A stretch of 26,075 bases of DNA from Darksidea phi (lineage: Eukaryota; Ascomycota; Dothideomycetes; Pleosporales; Lentitheciaceae): the NCBI GenBank assembly GCA_030770425.1, contig JASJFT010000362.1, forward strand, positions 1 through 26,075, in the 5' to 3' direction. Made by a program: the position numbers and the translations under genes. This document shows positions 1 to 9,460 of this stretch, one piece after another. The notes beneath the pieces were generated by a model. The model had not been told where the DNA came from. It searched no databases and worked only from the letters and a program-made list of their open reading frames with translations. Every line of letters begins with the position of its first letter. Position 1 is the stretch's first letter.

Positions 1-70
<70 letters not shown>

Positions 71-118
71 CCGCCCCGCCCCCCCCCCCCCCCCCCCCCC
101 GCCCCCCCGCCCCCCGCC
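1..118. repeat. poly-C homopolymer at window edge
   Basis: The first ~118 bases are almost pure C, with a few G bases from position 70 on. There is no telomere unit (no CCCTAA/TTAGGG) and no other periodicity. The tract runs straight into HET-like coding remnant sequence. A poly-C contig end is the complement of poly-G, a familiar artefact of two-colour Illumina chemistry, so I read it as an assembly edge rather than biology. That origin is inference. Confidence 0.85.
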
Positions 119-796
119 GGTCCTCTTCTGCCTAATTGCATTACTGTCCACAATTTCTGGAAACAATCAGGTGGGTCGGCTAGTAAGCGGTAGGAAGTCG
201 CGTTGGTGTGATACCACACGAGGATGCTCTGGTCGGTGGTGTTGCTAACTATCTCGCGTTGCAGTCTTGTAAACGCTTTTTCCAAGCCTTCCTAGTAGAG
301 AATAGGCATACTGATACTAAACAGTCCCATTAGGCTGTAAGCACAAACTTCCGCTCTTGTCGTTTTCCGGCAAGAAGCCCAAAATATGCGTTGTGCTACA
401 CATGCCTGACCAAGTCCTCTTTTGCCTAACAGAAAATATACTGGGATTTTCGTTATCGTCGATAGTTCGTCCGTAAGATGCAAGTAGGAAGAAGTAACTC
501 CGTTGCTTTCAACCTCCGTGGCACCAGAAACCATAGGTTTCTTCTTCTCCGTGGCTTGTTTGGTAGCCGATGGGGACCAATCTTGCGTGAAGAACAAAAT
601 ATTCTGAAGGGCAAGCAATTCCTGGAGTGTCCAACCCCGTGTAAACCATTGACTCTTCCTGAGCATTTGGGGGGCCTCATTGCCGTTAGGGACATCCGAG
701 AGGTAAACATAACAGTGACCGGAAATCTTGTACCACTAAAACATGGACTTTATAGCCTCAGGAAGTTGATCACTGCTGCGTTTGGTAATAAAATAC
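118..796 (-). pseudogene. HET-domain gene remnant, C-terminal half
   Basis: Read on the minus strand from about 796 to 118, this matches the second half of the fungal heterokaryon-incompatibility (HET) domain. It has a K-R-S-S segment followed by an E-A-I-K-S-M-F helix, then CYVYLSDV, then QWFTRGWTLQELLA, then a T-T-R-x-E-x-x-A-Y-S-L-M-G-L-F block and MPILY. It continues as EGLEKAFTRLQ and a further ~40 codons up to the poly-C edge. HET domains act in non-self recognition and trigger cell death after fusion of incompatible hyphae. Two in-frame TAG codons interrupt it: at 736-738, between SMF and WY, and at 292-294, directly after MPILY where family members usually have G-E-G. With no intact start and two stops, it cannot make a full HET protein. 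The missing N-terminal part is probably the fragment at 3538-3770. Confidence 0.8.
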
Positions 797-929
797 GAGG
801 CAGCGTAGAGCTTACAGAGGCAATTACAGTCTCTTGATCTGAGCGTTAGGTTTCTATGGCCAGACCACTTCCACTCTCTTATTGAGCTCTGGTAATTTTA
901 AACTAGTTATATACAATACTGCCGTTCTG

Positions 930-1620
930 AGGTCACACAAGTGCGTGCTCACGGAAAGGCTCCAAGTGTGGCACCGCCGTTGAGCAAGCTATGGCAATTC
1001 CTACCAAATTCTCAGGGATATCACAAGGAAAAATCAATAGCCCAAAAATGCAACACCAAGCAGCGAGGCTGATCGAAAATTGCACCATCGCAAAACATTC
1101 ACTAGATATTGGACTACACTTCATCTCGACCTGAACTATGTGCTGTATCACGTGGCCCAGACTCTGTATGACTTTGCAATTTTCGGACAGCCCAAAGTAG
1201 AACCGATTTTCTTCCACTCGCTGTAACCCCTTTCTCTAACCTCTGCTAGATACCATCGTCTGATAGACGCTTTTGGGACTCATTTCTGAACTTCGCAAGT
1301 TCCCTTTCGTCCACACCATGGACTATTCGATAATGATGAACAACTACTGGGACTAATGGAACCATTTGGTGCGAGCAATCATCTGCTTCACACTTTAGTG
1401 TGGCTAGGTCGTTATTGAACTTCTCTTTGATTTGATGATCATCTTGAACGACGTGTTGCAAAGACCGTCTCGCTCGAGTTTGGATACTTCGCTGGCTTGG
1501 CTCGTTGAACTACGAAACCCACTTTGGCAGGTTGAGTTCTCCAGCTTCGTTCAACGCCCGTTTCGTTTTGCCTTGTCTCCGACATCGAATCTTGAATCCT
1601 ATTCTAGGAATAAGTTTTTG
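930..1620 (-). other. unrecognised sequence between two relics
   Basis: No family is recognised here. Two short minus-strand reading frames stand out: 71 codons at 1461-1246, which extend upstream without a start through a basic stretch back to about 1600 with one TAG, and 94 codons at 1217-933. They may be pieces of one decayed gene, since both lie on the same strand as the flanking relics and both are broken by stops. The sequence could equally be non-coding. No terminal repeats or transposase motifs were seen. Confidence 0.3.
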
Positions 1621-3003
1621 TTACAACTGTCGCGTTAGGCCCTTAGATGATATAATACGAATGATCGATGTTCGGTGGTGGCCCAGATATGAATCTCATC
1701 TATAAGTGAGAGAAGCTCAAATGCCTTGACCTCACCGGTGACATGGCCGCCTCAGATTCTCTGAAACATGTGTGGGCTCATCATCAGAAAGTCCTTGTAT
1801 GCAATAGTTTTCAAAAAGCTTACGTATACCGTATCACTCATCCCCTATATGCCTGCATGCTCCTCTTCTAATCGCGGTCGGTGATATCCAACCAGCACGT
1901 GCCAATAGGCGCCAAACGATGTGGGTATGAACACTTGGTAGTGGTGGTTCGTCCTTGTCTAATAGATTCTGGGTGCATCGACAGGACCTGGAACTCTTGC
2001 CAACCGACCAAGTATATCCAAGTGAAAGGCAGCTGCCGAGCATTCCTGTCGTCTTGCTTCACGGCAGTCACCTCTCCAACCTTTGGCTTCATAAACCATG
2101 AATGAGAATGCTAGTCCGATACTGTCGTCTCTTTTAGCATCCGCGGCTAAGCCGTATTTTGGACGCAGTAACACGTGTTCGAGAAGAGTGCGATACAGGT
2201 TATATGTCCAACATTGTAGCTCAGCATCATTGTCAGTGTATGTTGCCATACCAAATACTGCATCCGGGATGCGCTCTTTGACAACGTATTCACCAGTCAG
2301 TTTGCATGAAATTTCGTCTGCTTTTGGCACGTCGTAGTCTAAGTATATACGTTTGTTTCTGTTCTAGAGTTAGCTATACATTGATCATTCGCAAGCCCGT
2401 ATCTGGCACATACATGGCTAAACAATGATCCTCTCGTATAAGCCCAAAAGCTTGACTCCAGGCGTCAGCTTCCCAAGCATATTCGGATCTACACCAGCCT
2501 ACATTGTTTCTACATCGTGCGGCAAATATGTACGCTCTTGAAAGACTTTTTCGATCCTCTGGTGTATCCTTACGCGTGGCGGACGAAAGGCCTGGAACCC
2601 AAACCTGGCGGTTGACCAGGACCTGACGGGTAGAGAACCAATCAATATAGTATATCCCTCGGCAGTTGAGCATGAAGACTTGGCCCCTCGGATCAAAGTC
2701 TCTGCTTAAAGATTAATATCACAAAATTCCGAAAGCTCAACTGCATCGCCCATGGCATACTTACGGTCCGTCATTAGCAAACAATCGCTCTACCGTCCAC
2801 TCTAATTCCTCCTCGCTGCCTACAAAATTTTCCATATCAATATTTTCCGGTTTTTCAACGACCTCCATCATCTTTAGCTCCATCCCTTGTTTTATCCACC
2901 TTTTGATTTGTGTCTTCGTTTGGGCTAAACGTTCTTTATGTTGTTTGCGGAACATCTTTCGACGCTCTTGGAGCTTAACCTGCTCTTCTGCCTTTCGCTT
3001 CAT
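1620..3003 (-). pseudogene. decayed orphan-family gene (hypothetical)
   Basis: A three-part minus-strand relic. Exon 1 (3003-2765) opens with a Lys/Glu/Arg-rich predicted coiled coil. A good GTAAGT donor at 2764 and an AG acceptor at 2703-2702 join it in frame to exon 2 (from 2701), which holds CRNNVGWCRSEYAWEAD and PDTGLRMIN. The third part (about 2335-1620) holds EAKGWRGDCREARRQ, FGAYWHVLVGYHRPRL and AFELLSLIDEIHIWATTEHR. From general memory this arrangement belongs to a large family of uncharacterised proteins in Pleosporales. I know no function. In-frame stops lie at 1959-1961 (after APRIY), 1845-1847, 1752-1754 (after RI) and 1635-1637 (after HLRA). The second intron has no convincing donor. 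Several stops sit where Trp or Gln would be expected, consistent with G-to-A or C-to-T decay. It lies between the two HET fragments on the same strand. Confidence 0.65.
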
Positions 3004-3537
3004 TTTAAACCGAGTACAAAGGTAACAAGGAGTAAAGTTGAATAGTACAAATGTGAGATGTAGTGTAGATTACTAGGCTTTAGAAGGCACGAGCAATCAA
3101 TGCTTTCTATACGCTTTTTAGGTTGAGTCTACGGGAAGCTTTAATAGTTTGCGTTGTACTGAGGCTGAGTCTTGTTGAGTCTTCTTGTGTTTCGGTTCTG
3201 CAGGGTTATTTCGGCGCTTGGGTTGGCGGGAACGTACTGTGTAACTGCCAAGCAGAACAAGCGCCTTTGAAAACGGCGTCATAAACCGTCGAATATCATT
3301 GATAAAAGCAAGACCGCCTGAACCTGGCGCAATAGATGTCCCATTATAGTCCAGTTTTGAGTCAATCGAAGAAATCAGGAGTCCGATTCAAAGAGCATAG
3401 CCCGGGCTTAGCCCAGAGCTCCAGGTTAATTTACGGGAAGCGTACTTTCGAGAGCTACCTAGGGATATCTGCCGCCGGATACGGCGGCAAATGTCACCCA
3501 GGTTGTAGGGCTTTGTTGGTGTTGTTGACGTTACTAT
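3004..3537. other. gene-free stretch inside the decayed HET region
   Basis: No coding similarity is seen. The 115-codon plus-strand frame at 3336-3683 runs antisense over the HET N-terminal fragment and has no recognisable features. The stretch may hold the promoter of the orphan-family relic that starts at 3003. Confidence 0.5.
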
Positions 3538-3770
3538 GTGTAGCTGGAGTCAACCTACGCCCACGCGAATTCATCTCTATGTGCTTGAAGGCAACATCTC
3601 TTGATTTTGGAGAAGCCAGCCTTATGCGCAGCAATCTCTCGGCATTTTGCTTTCTTCATGTCCCCGAAGGACACCTCTTCTGAACCCCATGTGTGCGAGA
3701 GCATGGCGTATGCAGGAATATTATCGCCAAGAAACTCCCTGGTTCGAGTGTTGTAACGTCGAGAAGCCAC
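3538..3770 (-). pseudogene. HET-domain gene remnant, N-terminal half
   Basis: The reading frame starts at an ATG at 3770 and shows the classic start of a HET protein: MASRRYNTRTREFLGDNI, then YAMLSHTWG and EEVSF, a KAGFSKIKRCCLQA helix, and RDEFAWA. A TAG at 3555-3557 then interrupts a frame that continues as VDSSYT. Family members usually read W-A-W-V-D-T-C-C-I-D here, so the TAG sits where Trp is expected. Similarity stops at about 3538. The expected continuation (K-R-S-S and onward) is found 2.7 kb away near 796 on the same strand. That distance is too long for a normal fungal intron and it holds another relic, so an insertion or rearrangement is the likely cause. Upstream (3771-3960) no clear promoter box was seen. 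Confidence 0.8.
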
Positions 3771-5978
3771 ATTTGAGAGGCTGGGGAGATAGGAGGCAGC
3801 AAGAGTGAGCCGGAATTTGGGAGGTGGGACAGAAGACCTAAATCAGATGTCTCGAGGAACGCAGTAAGAGAAGTTCTTATTTATGTCAAGGTAGAGTGGG
3901 CCTGGACTGGCTTTCTCAGCCGAACCCCGCAGCCGTTAGTTAGCAGCCGTTACCAATCAACGTCGACTATGAAAGACGGGGATACCATCAGCGGCCGTGT
4001 ATGGTCATGGTGAGCAAACACATCTCCGGTGAACAATGCCTCTAATAACGTCTATGGAAAATGGATTTCATCTTGATGAGCTCCCAAATCTTTCAAAGAC
4101 TGGAGAAGGCCTGAGGGAGGGACTGAGGGAGGGACTTGCTTTGCAATGTATAACGTCGAGTACGACCGATCTTGGCATCGAAAAGGGTAGCTACAGAGAT
4201 TATGAAGATGATGACTGGAGTAGGCCGACGAGTACTATCTGCACATGGGCTCCCTAAGCTGTTTAAGATGGCCAGCACGGCACTTTCTAGCTCACTCACA
4301 ACAAGTAAGGGTTATGACAATACATTGATTTCCCAGCGCTCTGCACATAGGTTTCTATACGATGCTTCCAGCAGCCTTCTGAATTCGGGGGGGGGAAGGG
4401 CGATCGATCCTACGGCTTCTTTCCATGTTTGGCGGAACAACCATTTGAACCATCACGCCTCCAAGGCTATTAAGATACGCATCACCACTCGTAAAGATCT
4501 AGCACTCCCTTACAACTTACAACCTATCCATCTGCAGCAGTAAAGCAAAGCCACACTCCCCTCCCCTTCCCTTCCATCCATCCTTCCTCGTAACCCCCAA
4601 ACCCGCAGACCACCCGTTCAAAAATACCGTTGAAACATCCCCAACCCCCTACAAAACGCCCTTCCACGCCCTCTCCAAAGAAAAAAAAAAAAAAAAAAAA
4701 AGAATACCAACCCGTCCCAACTCCAACTCCAACACCACCATCCCACATACCGCCCTCCCCGCCCCAATCCTCACATGGCTCCGTGCAACAAAGAGCCCAT
4801 GCACAACATTCACCCATTCCCTCATCACGCCCCCGAACCACCGAACACGACAAAGGAAGCCATCTGCGACAACCGGGTCCTAGCACCAACGGCAGGTCCG
4901 AGAGAGGCGTTGGTCTGACCTGCATGACGCGTGTCAGCAAACGCGAACGGGTTGATGATTGGAAAAGCGAACGGTCGCCGCATCCGTTGTTTTCGTGACC
5001 CCCTTGGGAAAATGGGCCGGAGAGCACAAGCCCGCTTCCCGGGGGGAATTGCGCAACCTGAATTTTAGGGGCCGGGCGGGAAAAGTCGATCGCGAGGGTG
5101 TGTGTGTGGGTGGGTGGCGCGCAGCAGTGGATGTGGGTGTCAGACGGAGGCGGAGGAGCAGGGCAGGGCCGTAGTGGACGGACGCTTAGTGATTGTATTG
5201 GATAGCGGAAAAGGTTCGGAGTTGTGAAAGGCTGGGTGAGGCCCTGGAGGGGATCGGCCTTGAATTTGCTATCTGGAGAATGTATACGAGAGAAAGCGAG
5301 CCTTTGTCGATTTTGAACATGGCCGTGTAGAAGACGGATGAAGAGGCAATTGCGATCGTCACGACGGTTGCAAGAGGCAAAGGCGATGTGTGTGCGTGAG
5401 CAAGGCATTCTCAGCTATGATACAATGTGCCTCAAACTCAGGGTACTACTACGTTGATATCCACAGAAGAAAAGTCTCAACACCAACACCCCGCTCGCAT
5501 GTCCGCTCTACGAGTGATGTATATCGTTCATGTGCGCATGCGCTCCAAACCCGAAGATGCCAGTGCGCTGAACAAACTTTTGCATGCAGGGCGCGCTCGA
5601 ACAATCGAGCCAAGAGGCCGACACCAAAAAGCGAAAGGAAAACGATATCTCAAGAAAAAACATGATAGAAGAAAAGGTAAGAAAAGGGTACTGTGACTCA
5701 TGAACATCATAAGCTTGTTACCAAACCACAACCCCCATATTGCCGAAATGAACCGCCCCAGCGAAAATGGAAAAGCGAAAGCCAAAACGAGTAAAATGCA
5801 TGCAATGCGAAGCCGTCGCAAAAGATGCTCAGGTCAGAAAGTCTAAAGGGAATTAAACGTCGGTACCCAAAGAAAATTGTATCGCGCTCTATGAGGTGTG
5901 CGCCTCTTGCGCTACGTCGGTAGTAATGATTTTGGTTGTGCGGATAATAGAGGATTGTTATAGGGAGGGATAAGCGAA
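3771..5978. other. gene-free, low-complexity intergenic region
   Basis: No conserved gene is seen between the HET remnant and the ste12 stop codon. Contents include a 12-bp tandem duplication (CTGAGGGAGGGA twice, from 4111), a G9 run near 4387, a C/T-rich tract at 4550-4615, an A-rich run of more than 20 bases at 4680-4702, and a GT/GGGT microsatellite at 5097-5116. Long frames here, such as 294 codons on the minus strand at 5408-4524, include a poly-Phe run encoded by that homopolymer and look non-coding. The 3' UTR of ste12 probably occupies the last few hundred bases before 5979. Confidence 0.6.
4680..4702. repeat. poly-A tract
   Basis: An A-rich homopolymer run of more than 20 bases lies in intergenic sequence, next to a C/A-rich stretch. 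There is no coding feature or target-site duplication beside it to suggest a retroposed insertion. Confidence 0.9.
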
Positions 5979-8340
5979 CTAGTAGTTGTTCGCTGCGATG
6001 AGTTGTTGAGGTGGCGGCATGCTGCCCATGGAAAGCGGGCCTGGTATATCCGAAATAGATGTCGGGATGTGCAGGTTGGAGAGGTACTCGTTGCCTGATT
6101 CGGGCGACTCCTCTTCGAGAGAGTGAAGGTGCTCGTCCTCACCCTCAAGATCTTCCTCGTTAAAGTCGAGCGGCTCGCCGTCTTGGCGGGGCTCGTGCGT
6201 GCGACGATGTCTGGAATTACTAGGTTAGCACACTGTTTCAGAAATGATACGGCGCTAAGGCGACTCACTGGGCAAGATTGTCCGACCGCGAGAAGGCCTT
6301 GTTGCAAAGAGGGCAAACGTATGGTCGCTCCTGGGTGTGCGTGCGCACGTGCCTGGGCGCCTAGTGAGCGGCTATTCTAGGGTGTTTGGGGGGGAATGGG
6401 CGGGCGCTTACCTCTTGAGATGTTCTAACCTCTTGAACAGCCTGCCACATGTGGGAATCGGGCAGGAATGTGACTTCTGGGGGTAGGGACCAATCTCCAT
6501 CATTGTGGCGCTGCGGGCGCGCCTGAAGACACCGGGAGCGGCTGCAGTACGGGCCACCGCACTGTGCTGCAGGGGTGCTTCAAACATGTCGCCGTTGACG
6601 AGATTATTGAGGTCATCCTGGGGAAGCATCGAATGCTGCTGTGGCGGGCTGTCCTCAATCGTGTGGAGCGGAGTACCGTGTCGCGAGATGTCGACGGCGG
6701 GTTTCGCCTCGGGCATCGCTTGGACCAGGCCGCCGCCCGTCGCACTATTGGGAGAGTTGTGGCTGGAGTGAGACTGTTGCTCATCGCCTTCAGGCACGGG
6801 GACAATGGAGCTCGACATGGACCGCCTCAGGTCACTTGGGCGGTGAACCTGGTGCGCAGCACCGGTTGCCGTGACGGCAGCACTGATGCCTTGCGAGATG
6901 GATGACCGTCGCCTCCGCTGCTTGTAGGTGGGTGAGCCCTCGATGACCGAGTAGACGTTGCCGGGAGGGAAGGGTCTTGTGACGCCAGAGAAGCCAGGAC
7001 CCATGAGGTTTGACGGCGGGATGTTCATCAGCGGATTGAACGATGTGGAAACGCCGAGCTCGGGAATGGCGCTGTAGAGACCCGTGTCCTCGTTGGCAAT
7101 GTAGGCCGGCTCCGCACCCAGACTGATCTGGTGCTGGGGCGGGGTCAGAGGCTCGAAGGACATGCCGCGAGTGCTGTAGTCCTCGTAGTGCGAGGAGACG
7201 AAGGACGGAGCTGGCGAGTATTCCATGTACGCGGGCATTGAGCTGTGGCGCTGGTGCACCTGCGAAAGCGGGATACCGTTCCTGTCGTATTGCACCTGGG
7301 GAGGATAGTCGCGTTCTCTGCTTTTTGAAACCGTGTTCTGCATGCTGGGGGCCATTGACATCTGGCCGTATTGCGCCATTGGGTTGAGGGGCTCCTCGTG
7401 GACCTGGGGTGGCATGGGCTGCGGCACCATGTGGGGAGGCGGCATCGAGTCCATGGCGCGCATCACGGGCGAGGTGGATTGCGAGTAGGTCTGGACATTG
7501 TTGTTGAACGACGACGAGTTGGTCTGCTGGGCCTTGGTGAGCTGCTCGAAGAGCGATTGCGACGAGTCGAACTCGAAGGAGAGGGCAGGCTCGCTGACGG
7601 CCATGGTGGTGGCCTCCTGGCCCATCTTCTCGCGCTTGAGGTCGCGCTCGAGGGCATCGAGGAACAAGCGGTCGTGCGGCACGCTGTACCAGTAAAAGAC
7701 CTTTTGCTTCTTTTGCGTTCGGATGCAGTTGTTCTTGTAGAGAAAGTCAAGGAATGCGCTCTTGGGCTCCTCGAGCGACGCATCGGTGCCCGACTTGAGG
7801 TTGCGCAGGTCTGAGAAGATGCCCTCCTCGAACTTTTTCGAGTTCTTGACGGGGCGGCCAAAGGCCTGGAACCGGAAGGACAGGCATCGCACGATGTCGG
7901 TGCCGGAGATGTGGAAGAGGTTGTTCCTGGGCGGTGTTAGAGGCGGGGGGGACACGAGGGGGGACACGAGGGGGGACACGGGGGACGCGCGGGAATGCAC
8001 TCACCATAGCACGCAGGAAACGTACTCGCCGGTGGGCAAGAGGAACCTGCGGATGTACTGGTCGGGCTGCCAGTCTACAGGCGCCGAGATGAGGAAGTAT
8101 TTGACTGCGACGCGGTCAGCAGGCGCGGAGACGGGTCGGTGCGCACGGCCGAGACAGATGCGCGACGGCGGAGGAGCTTCGAGGCAACGTACGATTATCC
8201 ACCTGCTGCAGCGCGACGATGCTGTCGGGCGGCAGGCTTTGCTGAGCGTCCTGGTCTAATAAGAAGGTCTCGGGGGCGACCGACCGCGACTGCGGCGGCG
8301 GCATGGCAGCATGAGAGCTGGAGTACATGCTGCTCTGCAA
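5979..8340 (-). CDS. ste12: Ste12-type transcription factor (STE + two C2H2 fingers)
   Basis: Nuclear transcription factor downstream of the pheromone/invasive-growth MAP kinase; in filamentous fungi it controls mating and host penetration. Exons by hand: 8340-8193, 8104-8005, 7926-6412, 6352-6269, 6210-5979, all with GT-AG introns. The sum is 2079 nt, in frame, 692 residues, a usual length for filamentous fungi. The STE DNA-binding domain spans about residues 50-165 ([20 protein letters not shown], then [19 protein letters not shown] and [20 protein letters not shown]). A long Pro/Ser/Gln-rich middle follows. Two C2H2 fingers lie at C571-x4-C576-x12-H589-x3-H593 and C601-x2-C604-x12-H617-x3-H621, then an acidic tail ending in QQLIAANNY. 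Yeast Ste12 lacks the fingers, so this is the filamentous type. A second in-frame ATG at 8328 is an alternative start. It is divergent from CRD1 across 4.5 kb. Confidence 0.97.
7945..7990. repeat. 12-bp minisatellite inside ste12 intron 2
   Basis: Three head-to-tail copies of a 12-bp unit starting GACACG and followed by a G-run begin at 7951, 7963 and 7975, with a degenerate fourth (GACGCG) near 7984. The array lies within the 78-nt intron 8004-7927, between donor and acceptor. On the transcribed strand it reads as C-rich repeats, so copy number would change intron length without touching the protein. Confidence 0.85.
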
Positions 8341-8639
8341 CGCGGCGTCGTGTCGCGCGGGCGATGCAGCGGTGCAGTGCGGGAACGAGACGGATCAGGC
8401 TCTTTCAAAGGTCCTGCCAGTCTGAATAATAAAAGATGAAGCGTAAAGCGAAGGAAAATGGGCCAGCGAGGGTTTGAGGTCTGTCCAGAGAAGATAAAAC
8501 GGATCGAGGGCCTGCCTCGGGAGCCTGAGCAGTCTCGACGTCGAGCAGACTGGGCAGCGTGGGAAGGTAGGGCTTTAGGAGACACGAAACGCGGGTTTCT
8601 GAGGGGGGAGTGGCAGAGCTTTAGGTGTCGGAGGGCTGG

Positions 8640-8646
8640 TGAAACA
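8640..8646 (+). promoter_or_regulatory. pheromone-response-like element upstream of ste12
   Basis: TGAAACA, the core Ste12 binding site known from yeast, lies 300 bp upstream of the ste12 start. A second copy is at about 12657-12663, nearer CRD1. A 7-mer is expected a few times in 26 kb by chance, and copies also occur in the decayed region (near 1760 and 4631), so self-regulation is only a possibility. Confidence 0.3.
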
Positions 8647-8862
8647 GGAGTTGGTCGTTTTGGAATAATCTATTTCGGGGGCACGCACCCAACTCAGCGC
8701 CGTCCCCGGTCCTTGCGCCGTCCTAGGGCGCGCAGGCGAGGGCGCGAGAGCGGCCAATGCCTGCGATGGACCCGCCGCCGGCGAATGGGCGCCGCCGCGA
8801 CACGAGCCCCTGCGGCCAAGCGGCCGTTCGACTCGCGGGCGGTGGCCGTGGAGGACGGGGGG

Positions 8863-8995
8863 GGAGGAAGAAGGAGGAGTGCGAGGAGGAGTGCGAGGAG
8901 GACGCTGGGCGCCGGGGGGGCCGCTGGGGAGACGCTGGGGGGGCCGCTGGGAGGCCGCTGGGAGGCCGCTGGACGCTGGGAGGGCCGGTGAATAG
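8863..8995. repeat. GC-rich short tandem repeats upstream of ste12
   Basis: Two adjacent simple arrays. The first is a 12-bp GAGGAGTGC-type repeat at about 8870-8912. The second is an 11-bp repeat with core GGCCGCTGG at about 8940-8975, interleaved with GACGCTGGG. These create the Gly/Arg- and Pro-rich frames seen on both strands here. Confidence 0.75.
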
Positions 8996-9420
8996 GCAGC
9001 GCGCGCGCTCCCTCCATGGTGCCTGCGCAGAGACACCAGCCAGCAGCGCGTTTGCCAGTCGCCCGTCGCCAGTCGCCCGGCCCTCACGAGCAACGGGGAG
9101 CCGAGTCGTTGCGTGCCTCTGTGCTCGCGGTGCACTGGTCGGATGCGGCATAAGCAGCACCCTCGCCTTCCATCCCATCCCATCCCACACCAGTCGACGG
9201 CCACGCGCTACGCTAGCCACGCCCGGGCGCTCGTCGACGACATCCCCAGCACGACCGCCCCCGTCGACGACATACCGGCGTGCTCGTACATTTCCATCGA
9301 GTATCGATCGCCGTGCGGGTGCGGTCCGCATCTTCAAGCCATCGCTGCACGAGGCCTTGCTGAGCGGACCCTGTGCCTGCGTCGCTCACGCCCACTGCAG
9401 CCGCCAGGGCGACCTCCGTC

Positions 9421-9460
9421 CCCCGTCCCCCATCCCCATCCCCATCCCCCATCCTCCCTC
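9421..9460. repeat. CCCCAT simple repeat
   Basis: Several head-to-tail CCCCAT/CCCCGT hexamer-like units lie in the GC-rich ste12 upstream region. The C-runs could form i-motif or G-quadruplex structures on paper; nothing more can be said from the sequence. Confidence 0.7.

Noticed and set aside
1..118. Telomere
   Set aside because: No TTAGGG/CCCTAA units, only C with scattered G.
538..3838. Transposon with terminal inverted repeats as the cause of the HET split
   Set aside because: The edges of the inserted segment gave no matching inverted repeats, and the possible target-site duplications were too short or mismatched to count.
4172..4543. 123-codon plus-strand frame
   Set aside because: No domain, no splice partners, and it lies in intergenic sequence with a G-run.
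4524..5408. 294-codon minus-strand frame
   Set aside because: It encodes a poly-Phe run from the homopolymer at 4680-4702 and Gly/Trp-rich low-complexity sequence, with no domain.
7371..7814. 147-codon plus-strand frame
   Set aside because: Antisense shadow of the STE domain exon of ste12.
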